In this document: piece by piece, positions 17,963 to 27,468 of the stretch
Position numbering within the stretch: position 1 is the first letter of the stretch
How the letters are laid out: the number at the start of each line of letters is the position of its first letter
Assembly (NCBI RefSeq): GCF_000025965.1
Contig: NC_006513.1
Coordinates: 1,860,001 to 1,924,000, forward strand
Direction of reading: 5' to 3'
Length of the DNA stretch: 64,000 nucleotides
Source of the DNA: Aromatoleum aromaticum EbN1
GTDB taxonomy: Bacteria > Pseudomonadota > Gammaproteobacteria > Burkholderiales > Rhodocyclaceae
Translations under genes and position numbers: made by a program
The notes under the pieces: generated by a model
Database searches by the model: none
Told to the model about the DNA's origin: nothing
The model's input: only the letters and a program-made list of their open reading frames with translations

Positions 17963-19873
17963 ATGTCAGAAGCCGGATACACGTCCGAGGCCGAAGTCGA
18001 TAGCAGGGCAGCCTGCGGCAGCACCCAAGCCGCCGGCGCGTCGAGCGTCCGCGCACGGGCCGTCGAGGCGCTCGACAGCGTTGTGATCCGTTTCGTCGGC
18101 GACTCCGGCGACGGCATGCAGCTCACCGGTTCGGAATTCTCGAAAGCCGTCGCGAAGGCGGGTCACGGCTTTGCGACCCACCCCGACTACCCGTCCGAAA
18201 TCCGTGCGCCGACCGGCACGCTGTTCGGCGTGTCCGGCTACCAGATCCAGTACGGGTCGCGGCAGGTGTTCACCTCCGGCGACGCGCCCGATGCGCTCGT
18301 CGCGATGAACCCCGCGGCGCTGAAGACCAACCTTGCGGATGTCAAGCACGGCGGCATCATCATTGCGAACACCGGCGCGTTCGCCGACACGAACCTCGCG
18401 AAAGCCGGCTACACGAGCAATCCGCTCGAGGACGGCAGCCTCGACGGCTACCGGCTCTTCAGGATCGACATCTCGGCGCTGACTGCGGCGGCGCTGCGCG
18501 ATTCCGGCCTGTCGAAGAAGGAAGTCGGCCGCTGCAAGAACTACTTCGCGCTCGGCCTGATGCTGTGCCTGTACGGCCGGCCGATCGAGGATGAAATCGC
18601 CGACATTTACGAGAAGTTTGCGAAGAAGCCCGAATTCGCCGACGCCAACGTCAATGCGCTGCGCGCCGGCTTCGCGTATGCCGACGCCGCCGAGATCTTC
18701 GCCGCGACCTACCAGGTGCGCGAAGCGGCGGCGAAACCCGGCATCTATCGCAGCATCACCGGCAACCATGCCGCGGCGCTCGGCTTCGTCGCCGCGTCCG
18801 AGTCGTCGGGTGTCGGGCTTTTCCTCGGCTCGTACCCGATCACGCCGGCGACCGACATCCTGCACGAACTGTCCGCGCTGAAGCATTTCAACGTCACGAC
18901 TTATCAGGCCGAGGACGAGATCGCCGGCATCTGCTCGACGATCGGCGCGGCCTACGGCGGCGCGCTCGGCCTGACGACGACTTCCGGCCCCGGCATGGCG
19001 CTCAAGACCGAGGCGATGGGCCTCGCAGTGATGCTGGAGCTGCCGCTGGTGATCGTGAACGTGCAGCGCGGCGGCCCGTCGACCGGCCTGCCGACGAAGA
19101 TCGAGCAGTCCGACCTGCTGCAGGCGATCTACGGGCGCAACGGCGAATGCCCGATCCCGGTGATCGCCGCGCGCTCGCCCGCCGACTGCTTCGACTGCGC
19201 GATCGAGGCGTTCCGCATCGCCGTCAAGTACATGACGCCGGTGATCCTGCTTACGGACGGCGGCATCGCGAACGCCGCCGAGCCGTGGCGGATTCCGGAC
19301 GTCGCCAGCCTACCGAAAGTCGAGGTGAGCTATCGCACCGATCCGGAAGGCTTCCAGCCGTACGCGCGCGACGAGAACCTCGCGCGCGCCTGGGTGCGCC
19401 CCGGCACGCCGGGCATGGAGCACCGCGTCGGCGGCCTGGAAAAGGACTTCCTCACCGGCAACATCTCGCACGATCCGCTGAACCACCAGCGCATGGTCGA
19501 CGTGCGCGCCGCGAAAGTCGCCGGCACCGCGCAGGACATCCCGCCGACGACGGTCGAGGGGCCGGCCTCCGGGGACCTGCTCGTCATCGGCTGGGGCAGC
19601 ACCTACGGCACGATCGCGCAGGCGCGCGAGAAGGCGGAGGCCGACGGCCGCTCGGTCGCGCATGTCCATCTGCGCCACCTGAACCCGCTGCCGCCGGACC
19701 TCGGCGACCTGCTCGCGCGCTACAAGACCGTGCTGGTGCCGGAACTCAACATGGGGCAACTCTCGAAGCTGCTGCGCGAACGCTACTTGTGCGACGTCGT
19801 GCCGCTGAACAAGGTGCAGGGCAAGCCCTTCAAGGTCAGCGAAATCCATGACCGCATCCTCGAACTGAGCTGA
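17963..19873 (+). CDS. korA: 2-oxoacid:acceptor oxidoreductase, fused gamma-alpha subunit
   Basis: A 636-residue subunit of a 2-oxoglutarate/pyruvate:ferredoxin oxidoreductase. The N-terminal gamma domain shows FVGDSGDGMQLTGSEFSKA and THPDYPSEIRAPTGTLFGVS. The alpha domain begins around FLGSYPITPATDILHELS with TTSGPGMALKTEAMGLAV and VNVQRGGPSTGLPTK. With KorB it oxidatively decarboxylates a 2-oxoacid to acyl-CoA and reduces ferredoxin. In Thauera-type bacteria such an enzyme supplies the low-potential electrons that benzoyl-CoA reductase needs. The ATG at 17963 follows GAGGAGGAAAATC. It lies near the phenol cluster and behind an FNR-like box, consistent with anaerobic use. The exact 2-oxoacid is not decided by sequence. 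Confidence 0.92.
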   Translation: MSEAGYTSEAEVDSRAACGSTQAAGASSVRARAVEALDSVVIRFVGDSGDGMQLTGSEFSKAVAKAGHGFATHPDYPSEIRAPTGTLFGVSGYQIQYGSRQVFTSGDAPDALVAMNPAALKTNLADVKHGGIIIANTGAFADTNLAKAGYTSNPLEDGSLDGYRLFRIDISALTAAALRDSGLSKKEVGRCKNYFALGLMLCLYGRPIEDEIADIYEKFAKKPEFADANVNALRAGFAYADAAEIFAATYQVREAAAKPGIYRSITGNHAAALGFVAASESSGVGLFLGSYPITPATDILHELSALKHFNVTTYQAEDEIAGICSTIGAAYGGALGLTTTSGPGMALKTEAMGLAVMLELPLVIVNVQRGGPSTGLPTKIEQSDLLQAIYGRNGECPIPVIAARSPADCFDCAIEAFRIAVKYMTPVILLTDGGIANAAEPWRIPDVASLPKVEVSYRTDPEGFQPYARDENLARAWVRPGTPGMEHRVGGLEKDFLTGNISHDPLNHQRMVDVRAAKVAGTAQDIPPTTVEGPASGDLLVIGWGSTYGTIAQAREKAEADGRSVAHVHLRHLNPLPPDLGDLLARYKTVLVPELNMGQLSKLLRERYLCDVVPLNKVQGKPFKVSEIHDRILELS

Positions 19874-19923
19874 CGCACGCGCCGCATCGCGTCCACGAGC
19901 CCCATCGTTACAGGAAGATCATC

Positions 19924-20949
19924 ATGAACGACATGTCCGCACCCGTCGCACTGACGAAAAAAGACTTCGAATCGAACCAGGATGTGCGCTGGTGTCCCGG
20001 TTGCGGCGACTACGCCGTCCTCGCGCAGATCCAGAAGCTCTTGCCGACGCTCGGCATCCCGCGCGAGAACTTCGCTTTCATCTCGGGCATCGGCTGCTCG
20101 AGCCGCTTCCCGTACTACATGGACACGTACGGGATGCACAGCATCCACGGGCGCGCGCCGGCAATCGCGAGCGGGCTGAAGCTCGCCCGGCCCGAGCTGT
20201 CGGTGTGGGTCGTCACCGGCGACGGCGATGCGCTCGCGATCGGCGGCAACCACTTCATCCATGCGATGCGCCGCAACGTCGACCTGAAGATCATCCTGCT
20301 CAACAACCGCATCTACGGCCTGACGAAAGGCCAGTATTCGCCGACTTCCGAAATGGGCAAGAAGACCAAGAGCACGCCGCTCGGCAGCATCGACCGCCCG
20401 TTCTCCCCGGTCGCGCTCGCGCTCGGCGCCGGAGCGACTTTCGTCGCCCGCTCGGTCGACACCGACCTGCCGCATCTCGCGTCGGTGCTCGCGCGCGCGG
20501 CAGCGCACAGGGGCACCGCGTTCGTCGAAATCCTGCAGAACTGCATCGTGTTCAACGACGGCGCGTATTCGACACTGACCGACAAGGCGACCCGCGACGA
20601 CGCGCGCGTGATCCTCGAGGACGGCAAGCCGCTGGTGTTCGGCAAGGCGCGCGACCGCGGCATCCGCTTGCGCGGCATGGAGCCGGAAGTCGTGACGCTC
20701 GGCGAAGGCGGTGTCGCCGAGAGCGAGCTCGTCGTGCATGACGAGAAAGCGGCGCACAGCGGCCTCGCGTTCTTCCTGTCGCAGTTCGACACGCCCGACC
20801 TGCCGGTCCCGCTGGGGGTATTCCGTTCAGTGCGCACGCCCAGCTACGACGAGCTCAACGCGCAGCTGCACGCTGACGCGCGGGCGAAAAAAGGCGACGG
20901 CCGCCTCGCCGATCTGCTGCAAGGCGGCGAGACCTGGACGATCGCGTAA
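19924..20949 (+). CDS. korB: 2-oxoacid:acceptor oxidoreductase, beta (TPP-binding) subunit
   Basis: A 341-residue beta subunit. VRWCPGCGDYAVLAQIQ, ISGIGCSSRFPYYMDTYGMHSIHGRAPAIA and VVTGDGDALAIGGNHFIHAMRRN are the TPP-binding and iron-sulfur ligand regions of the family. It follows korA by 50 bp with an AGGAAGATC site. No korC-like NAD(P)-coupling subunit follows; a terminator closes the unit at 20976. So electrons would go to ferredoxin, or a KorC encoded elsewhere would be used. Confidence 0.93.
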   Translation: MNDMSAPVALTKKDFESNQDVRWCPGCGDYAVLAQIQKLLPTLGIPRENFAFISGIGCSSRFPYYMDTYGMHSIHGRAPAIASGLKLARPELSVWVVTGDGDALAIGGNHFIHAMRRNVDLKIILLNNRIYGLTKGQYSPTSEMGKKTKSTPLGSIDRPFSPVALALGAGATFVARSVDTDLPHLASVLARAAAHRGTAFVEILQNCIVFNDGAYSTLTDKATRDDARVILEDGKPLVFGKARDRGIRLRGMEPEVVTLGEGGVAESELVVHDEKAAHSGLAFFLSQFDTPDLPVPLGVFRSVRTPSYDELNAQLHADARAKKGDGRLADLLQGGETWTIA

Positions 20950-20975
20950 GCGCGCTGCGGCGCAGCCGAAAACGC

Positions 20976-21006
20976 GGAAGGAGGCGCAAGCCTCCTTTCT
21001 TTTTTT
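20976..21006 (+). terminator. Intrinsic terminator of korAB
   Basis: Ten-bp arms GGAAGGAGGC / GCCTCCTTTC with loop GCAA, followed by a seven-T tail. It lies 27 bp after the korB stop. Confidence 0.9.
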
Positions 21007-21020
21007 GCCGACCACAGACG

Positions 21021-21050
21021 AAAAACGGGCGCCCCGCGACGGGGCGCCCG
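21021..21050 (-). terminator. Intrinsic terminator of the glnK-amtB unit
   Basis: On the minus strand, perfect 11-bp arms CGGGCGCCCCG / CGGGGCGCCCG with a 3-base loop are followed by TTTTT. It lies about 40 bp after the amtB stop. Confidence 0.88.
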
Positions 21051-21091
21051 TCCAGTGGCCGGGGAAGAGGAGGGAACCCCGGCCGTGAAGC

Positions 21092-22444
21092 TCAGTGGTG
21101 GTACGCCGTCTCGCCGTGGGCGCTGACGTCGAGCCCCTGGCGTTCCTCCTCTTCGGGCACCCGCAGCCCGACGAGGATGTCGGCGACCTTGTAGGCGATC
21201 ACCGCGACGACCGCCGACCACGCGATCGTGATCAATACACTATAGGTCTGGATCCAGACTTGGCCAGCGATCGAGAAGTCCTCGGCGCCGGTGCCGCCGA
21301 GCGACGGGGCGGTGAACACCCCGGTCAGGATCGCGCCGAGGATGCCGCCGACGCCATGCACGCCGAACACGTCGAGCGCGTCGTCCGCGCCGAGCATGCG
21401 CTTCAAGCCATTGACGCCCCACAGGCAGACGAAGCCGGCGAGCAGGCCGATGACGATCGCGCCCATCGGCCCGACCGAGCCGCACGCCGGCGTGATCGCG
21501 ACGAGACCGGCAACGGCACCCGACGCTGCGCCGAGCATCGACGGCCGGCCCTTGAACAGCGCCTCGCCGAGCGACCATGCGAGCACTGCGGCGGCGGTCG
21601 CGACGAGCGTGTTGATGAATGCCAGCGCGGCACCTGACGTCGCTTCGAGGTTCGAGCCGGCGTTGAAGCCGAACCAGCCCACCCACAGCATCGACGCGCC
21701 GACCATCGTCAGCGTCAGTGAATGCGGCGTCAGCGCTTCGCGGCCGAAGCCGATCCGTTTGCCGACCATGTACGCGCCGACGAGACCCGCCACCCCGGCG
21801 TTGATGTGCACCACCGTACCGCCGGCGAAGTCGAGCGCGCCGTCATCGAGCAGCATGCCGCCGGGGCCCCACACCATGTGGCAGATCGGCAGGTAGCACA
21901 GCGTGAACCAGATCACCGAGAAGATCAGCACCGCGGAGAACTTCATCCGCTCGGCGAACGCACCGACGACCAGCGCTCCGGTGATGCCCGCGAACGTGGC
22001 CTGGAACGCGACGAACGCGAATTCGGGCAGCTTGACGTTGTCGGTGAAAGTGTCGGCGAGCGTGTCGATCGTCACGCCGGACAGGAACAGCTTGTCGAGC
22101 GAGCCGATGAACGGCGCTCCTTCAGTGAACGCGAGCGAATAGCCATAGAACACCCACAGCACCGCGATCAGCGAGAACACGACCATCACCTGCATCAGCA
22201 CCGACAGCATGTTCTTCGAGCGCACCAGGCCGCCGTAGAACAGCGCGAGGCCCGGCAGCGCCATGAACAGCACGAGCAGGGTCGACGTCATGATCCACGC
22301 GACGTCGCCTTTCTCGACGATCGGCGCTGCGGCGGCGGCCTCGACGGCAGGTGCGACGGCTGTTGCAGCTTCCTGGGCGAGCGCGCTGCCGCCAGCGAGC
22401 CCGAGCGCAAGTGCGGCGGGCAGCAATGCGTAGAGTTTCTTCAT
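21092..22444 (-). CDS. amtB: Ammonium transporter Amt
   Basis: A 450-residue inner-membrane ammonium channel with a cleaved signal peptide (LLPAALALGLAGGSALAQ) and about eleven transmembrane helices. Family motifs include LPGLALFYGGLVRSKN, FAFVAFQATFAGITGALVVGAFAERM, MVWGPGGMLLDDGALDFAGGTVVHINAG and DDALDVFGVHGVGGILGAILTG with the twin pore histidines. The C-terminal cytoplasmic tail, which contacts GlnK, is present. It is 13 bp downstream of glnK, the universal pairing in which uridylyl-free GlnK blocks the channel when nitrogen is ample. Confidence 0.96.
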   Translation of the reverse strand: MKKLYALLPAALALGLAGGSALAQEAATAVAPAVEAAAAAPIVEKGDVAWIMTSTLLVLFMALPGLALFYGGLVRSKNMLSVLMQVMVVFSLIAVLWVFYGYSLAFTEGAPFIGSLDKLFLSGVTIDTLADTFTDNVKLPEFAFVAFQATFAGITGALVVGAFAERMKFSAVLIFSVIWFTLCYLPICHMVWGPGGMLLDDGALDFAGGTVVHINAGVAGLVGAYMVGKRIGFGREALTPHSLTLTMVGASMLWVGWFGFNAGSNLEATSGAALAFINTLVATAAAVLAWSLGEALFKGRPSMLGAASGAVAGLVAITPACGSVGPMGAIVIGLLAGFVCLWGVNGLKRMLGADDALDVFGVHGVGGILGAILTGVFTAPSLGGTGAEDFSIAGQVWIQTYSVLITIAWSAVVAVIAYKVADILVGLRVPEEEERQGLDVSAHGETAYHH

Positions 22445-22457
22445 GTTTTTTTCTCCG

Positions 22458-23577
<1,120 letters not shown>

Positions 23578-23744
23578 TGCATGCTCCTTCAGGAGGGGAA
23601 TTATCTGGCAGTGCACCACAAGCACGATCAATGCCATGTCGTGGATGTGTCCTGCAACAATATGATTATCAAATGAATTCTCCAGATCCATGGTCTGCGT
23701 GAAGGGGGTTTTGGTGCAAGCTGCAACGCCTCTGCTTTTCGTGA

Positions 23745-23761
23745 TGCACCGGAACGGTGCG
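23745..23761. promoter_or_regulatory. NtrC-like binding site upstream of the torF-glnK-amtB unit
   Basis: TGCACC-GGAAC-GGTGCG matches the NtrC enhancer consensus TGCACC-N5-GGTGCA except for the last base. A weaker second copy lies at 23764-23780 (right half GGTGCA intact). The site is 168 bp upstream of the TorF-like start codon. I could not find a convincing -24/-12 promoter between them. Confidence 0.65.
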
Positions 23762-23863
23762 GCTGACGCACGATGGTGCATCGCGGCTCCTTTGCTGCCT
23801 ACGGGCTGAAATCGACCGTGATAAACTGGCTGTCCCCATCACAACCGCCGCACAGGTGCCGCC

Positions 23864-24127
23864 ATGCCCGGTCCCCGCATCCTCGATGAACTCGGCGCCA
23901 AGCTTTCCGAAATTGCCGCGAGCAATCCGGCGCGCGATTTCGAGAAAAACGCCAAAGCCCTGCTCGGCAGCGCCTTCAGCAAGCTCGATCTGGTCACTCG
24001 CGAGGAATTCGACGTGCAGCGTGAAATGCTCGCCCATACGCGGCAGAAACTCGCCGAACTCGAAGACCGTGTTGCCGCGCTGGAATCCGAGCTGACGCGC
24101 GTACGCACTGAAAACGACGCCGACTGA
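23864..24127 (+). CDS. ubiK: Ubiquinone biosynthesis accessory factor UbiK (BMFP family)
   Basis: An 87-residue protein: N-terminal amphipathic helix (ILDELGAKLSEIAASNPARDFEKNAKALL), then the signature LDLVTREEFDVQREMLAHTRQKLAELEDRVAALE, a C-terminal coiled coil typical of the BMFP/YqiC family. UbiK helps assemble the aerobic ubiquinone hydroxylation complex and binds lipids. It is encoded immediately upstream of yifB in many betaproteobacteria, as here. The ATG at 23864 gives the usual family length. Confidence 0.9.
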   Translation: MPGPRILDELGAKLSEIAASNPARDFEKNAKALLGSAFSKLDLVTREEFDVQREMLAHTRQKLAELEDRVAALESELTRVRTENDAD

Positions 24128-24251
24128 AGCCGCAACGCGCTCCCGTCGCAGCCACATCATCCGGCGCAACGCGGTTGCGCCGAATCCATCTAGGCGTTTG
24201 TCATCGACGCCGTCTCCGGTAGACTGCTCCCAGTCCATCCCGGAGACTTCG

Positions 24252-25745
24252 ATGTCGCTGGCTCTCATACGTACCCGCGCGCTGGTCGGCCTCGCCGCAC
24301 CGGAAGTGACGGTCGAAGTCCACCTCGCCAACGGCCTGCCTGCTTTCAACCTCGTCGGGCTCGCCGACACCGAGGTGCGCGAGGCGCGCGATCGCGTGCG
24401 GGCCGCGATCGTCACGTCGCAGTTCGAGTTCCCGCAGCGTCGCATCACCGTCAACCTCGCCCCCGCCGACCTGCCGAAAGAGGGCGGGCGCTTCGACCTG
24501 CCGATCGCGCTGGGCATCCTCGCGGCATCCGGCCAGATCGATGCGGGCGCGCTTTCGCGACACGAGTTCGTCGGCGAACTGTCGCTGAATGGCGCACTGC
24601 GCCCGGTGCGTGGCGCGCTCGCGGTGGCGCTCGAAACCGCTCGTGAAGGCCGCACGCTGGTGCTGCCGGTCGCCAACGCGGACGAGGCGGCGCTTGCGGA
24701 GGATGCGAGCGTGCTGGCCGCGGCGAGCCTGCTCGCGGTGTGCGGGCACCTGAACGGGCGTGCCGTGCTTCCGCCTCACCTGCCTCCGCTGCGTAGCCGG
24801 AGCGGGCCGCCCGAGGCCGATCTCGCCGAAGTCAAGGGACAGCTTCAGGCGCGCCGCGCGCTCGAAGTCGCCGCGGCCGGACAGCATTCGCTGTTGCTGT
24901 TCGGGCCCCCGGGAACCGGCAAGTCGATGCTCGCACGGCGCCTGCCCGGGCTGCTGCCGCCGATGGAGCAGGCCGAAGCGATCGAGAGCGCGGCGATCCA
25001 GTCGATCGAAGGCTCGTTCGACGTGCGGCACTGGGGACGCCGCCCGTATCGCGCGCCGCACCACTCGGCCTCCGCGCCGGCGCTCGTCGGCGGCGGCGCC
25101 GATCCGCGGCCGGGCGAGATCAGCCTCGCGCACCACGGCGTGCTGTTTCTCGACGAACTGCCCGAATTCGACCGGCGCGTGCTCGAGGCACTGCGCGAGC
25201 CGCTCGAAACGGGTCTCGTCACCGTGTCGCGCGCCCGGCGCCGCGCGGAATTCCCCGCCCGCTTCCAGCTCGTCGCGGCGATGAACCCCTGTCCGTGCGG
25301 CCATGCCGGCAGCGCCCGCTGCCGCTGCTCGCCGGACCAGATCGCGCGCTACCGCGGCAAGCTGTCGGGCCCGCTGCTCGATCGCATCGATGTCATCATC
25401 GAAGTGCCGCTGCTCGACCAGGCCGAGATGCTCGCGCAACCCGCTGGCGAATCGAGCGAAGCGGTGCGCTCACGCGTCGAGCGTGCGTGGGCGTGCCAAC
25501 GCGAGCGCCAGAATGAGCCGAACAGCCGCTTAGCGGCGGGCCGCGTGGACGCGTTGTGCGCGCCCGACGCCGAAGGCCGCAAGCTCCTGGCCCACGCGAT
25601 CGAGCGGTTGAACCTGTCGGCGCGGGGTTATCATCGCATCCTGAAAGTCGCCCGCACGATCGCCGATCTGGCCGATGCCGACGCCATCGGTCCGGCGCAT
25701 CTGGCCGAGGCGATCCAGTATCGACGCGGGCTGGACACGCGATAG
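24252..25745 (+). CDS. comM: YifB/ComM-family Mg-chelatase-like AAA ATPase
   Basis: A 497-residue protein: N-terminal Lon-like S16 domain (MSLALIRTRALVGLAAPEVTVEVHLANGLPAF split over residues 1-32), AAA+ core with Walker A LLFGPPGTGKS near residue 220, Walker B LFLDELPEF and the Mg_chelatase C-terminal domain. ComM is a hexameric helicase that promotes branch migration during natural transformation. The start at 24252 agrees with the family; the upstream in-frame region lacks homology. Complete, no lesions seen. Confidence 0.92.
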   Translation: MSLALIRTRALVGLAAPEVTVEVHLANGLPAFNLVGLADTEVREARDRVRAAIVTSQFEFPQRRITVNLAPADLPKEGGRFDLPIALGILAASGQIDAGALSRHEFVGELSLNGALRPVRGALAVALETAREGRTLVLPVANADEAALAEDASVLAAASLLAVCGHLNGRAVLPPHLPPLRSRSGPPEADLAEVKGQLQARRALEVAAAGQHSLLLFGPPGTGKSMLARRLPGLLPPMEQAEAIESAAIQSIEGSFDVRHWGRRPYRAPHHSASAPALVGGGADPRPGEISLAHHGVLFLDELPEFDRRVLEALREPLETGLVTVSRARRRAEFPARFQLVAAMNPCPCGHAGSARCRCSPDQIARYRGKLSGPLLDRIDVIIEVPLLDQAEMLAQPAGESSEAVRSRVERAWACQRERQNEPNSRLAAGRVDALCAPDAEGRKLLAHAIERLNLSARGYHRILKVARTIADLADADAIGPAHLAEAIQYRRGLDTR

Positions 25746-25891
25746 CGCGTGTCCGGTCGCGTTGCACTGCCGGGCCGGTGCCGGGCGGCGTGTGCATCGC
25801 GGGCGAAGGCTGCGCTCGGGTCGAAGCCGCGGCCCGCTCCGGCGACGCGAAGAAAAACAGAAAAAAACAGAAGATTCCCGGAGAGATTCCG

Positions 25892-27076
25892 ATGCCTGCT
25901 TCCTCGCCCTGGCTCGCGGCGATTCTCGCCGCGCTCGCCGCGATCGGGCCATTTTCGATCGACACTTACCTGCCGGCCTTTCCCGCGATCGCCGCGTCGC
26001 TCGGCGCGACGCCGATCGAAGTGCAGCAGACGCTGACGGCCTACATGGCGACTTTCGCGTTCATGGTGCTGTGGCACGGCGCGCTGGCCGACCATTTCGG
26101 CCGGCGGCGCGTGATCCTCGGGTCGATGGCGCTGTTCGTGCTGGCGTCGCTCGTGTGCGCGCTGGCGCCGTCGATCGAATGGCTGTGGACCGGGCGCGTG
26201 CTGCAAGGGCTGTGCGGCGGTGCGGGGATGGTGGTCGGGCGCGCCGTGATCCGCGACCTCTACGACGGCGCGCAGGCGCAGCGGCTGATGGCGCGCGTCA
26301 CGATGATCTTCGCCATCGCGCCGGCGATCGCGCCGATCATCGGCGGGCTGCTGCTGGCGATCGCCGGCTGGCGCGCGGTGTTCGTGTTCCTCGCCCTCTT
26401 CGCCGGCGGGCTGACTTACCTGACCTGGCGCTACCTGCCCGAGACGCTGCCCGCCGCGGCGCGCCATCCGCTGCACCCGGTCAGCCTCGGCCGTGCCTAC
26501 ACGAAAGTGCTCGGCAGCGGGGCGTTCCTGCTCGTCGCCGGGGCGGTCGCGTTCAACTTCAACGGGTTCTTCCTCTACGTGCTGTCCGCACCGGCCTTCC
26601 TGATCGGCCATCTCGGTCTCGGGCCGCAACAGTTCGGCTGGATGTTCGTGCCGACCGTGCTCGGCATGGTGTGCGGTTCGGCGCTGTCCGGGCGCATGGC
26701 CGGACGTTGGCAGCACGGGCGCACGATCACGACCGGTTTCGCGATCATGGGCGGGGCGGCAGTGCTCAACGTGCTGATCGGCGCGCTGGTGACGCCCGGC
26801 CTGCCGTGGTCGGTGCTGCCGGTCGCGATCTACACGATCGGCATGGCGCTGGTGATGCCCAGCCTGACGCTGATCGCGCTCGACCGCTTTCCCGCGCGGC
26901 GTGGCCTCGCGTCGAGCTGCCAGAGCTTCCTGCAGGTCAGCGTCAATGCGGTCACTGCGGGAGTGTTGGCGCCGCTGCTGTGGAGCTCGCCGCTGACGCT
27001 CGCTGCCGGCATGGCGGGCTTCATGTCGCTCGGCCTGTTGTGCTTCCTGTCCTGGCAGCGCCGCGTGGAAGCCTGA
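25892..27076 (+). CDS. Bcr/CflA-family multidrug efflux MFS transporter
   Basis: A 394-residue inner-membrane protein with twelve predicted helices. AAIGPFSIDTYLPAFPAIA in helix 1, the loop motif GALADHFGRRRVILGSM and FSIDTYLP-type spacing identify the Bcr/CflA drug:H+ antiporter family. It exports small drugs such as bicyclomycin or chloramphenicol in relatives; the natural substrate is unknown. The start at 25892 has a CGGAGAGA site; the longer upstream ORF overlaps comM and is rejected. It is the last gene before the p-cresol island. Confidence 0.88.
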   Translation: MPASSPWLAAILAALAAIGPFSIDTYLPAFPAIAASLGATPIEVQQTLTAYMATFAFMVLWHGALADHFGRRRVILGSMALFVLASLVCALAPSIEWLWTGRVLQGLCGGAGMVVGRAVIRDLYDGAQAQRLMARVTMIFAIAPAIAPIIGGLLLAIAGWRAVFVFLALFAGGLTYLTWRYLPETLPAAARHPLHPVSLGRAYTKVLGSGAFLLVAGAVAFNFNGFFLYVLSAPAFLIGHLGLGPQQFGWMFVPTVLGMVCGSALSGRMAGRWQHGRTITTGFAIMGGAAVLNVLIGALVTPGLPWSVLPVAIYTIGMALVMPSLTLIALDRFPARRGLASSCQSFLQVSVNAVTAGVLAPLLWSSPLTLAAGMAGFMSLGLLCFLSWQRRVEA

Positions 27077-27104
27077 CCCGACCCTCTCGTCCGTCGCGTT
27101 CAAC

Positions 27105-27281
27105 GGTGTTCGTTTCCATCAGGTCGATCTTGAGGCCGAGCTCGCGGCAGCGGGCGAGTTCGGCGGGGATGTCGGGCTCGTCCTTGAAGCCGTACTTCAC
27201 CCGCAGGCGCCAGAAGCCGAAATCGAGCTGCTCGAGCTGCAGGCGCTCGGCCGGTGTTACGTAGGGCACGCCCAGGTTTCT
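27105..27281 (-). pseudogene. kup: C-terminal fragment of a Kup potassium transporter
   Basis: A minus-strand stretch of about 59 codons reads LGVPYVTPAERLQLEQLDFG, then FWRLRVKYGFKDEPDIPAEL and CRELGLKIDLMET. This fits the cytoplasmic C-terminal domain of Kup uptake proteins (PRV-ER-v--L--GFWRV-YGFM--PDIP). The membrane part, an N-terminal start and the last ~40 residues are absent, so this is a remnant broken on both sides. It lies exactly at the left edge of the pch genes, suggesting that insertion of the island, or a deletion, disrupted kup. The remaining DNA in 27282-27468 shows no gene. Confidence 0.6.
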
Positions 27282-27468
27282 GCGTTGTTCGAATTTGGAG
27301 ACCCTGTACGTTGCCGGCAGCCACTTTCGCTGCCTATTCTCAACGCGGAACAGAGCTTGACGCTTGAGACAGAAACTGGAATGGTGTGCTCGACCCCTTC
27401 CAAAGCCGGCCGGGTCGCTTTGATCAGTGTCTGGCGCGGAGGGCTCCGGATACAAGGAGAGAGATGTC

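Noticed and set aside
23719-23740. Weak -24/-12 candidate upstream of the TorF-like gene
   Set aside because: TTGCA is present but the -24 GG is AG; too degenerate to list as a promoter.
27340-27400. Sigma70-like TTGACG-N17-AATGGT before pchA
   Set aside because: The -10 element matches only three of six positions, so it is not convincing.
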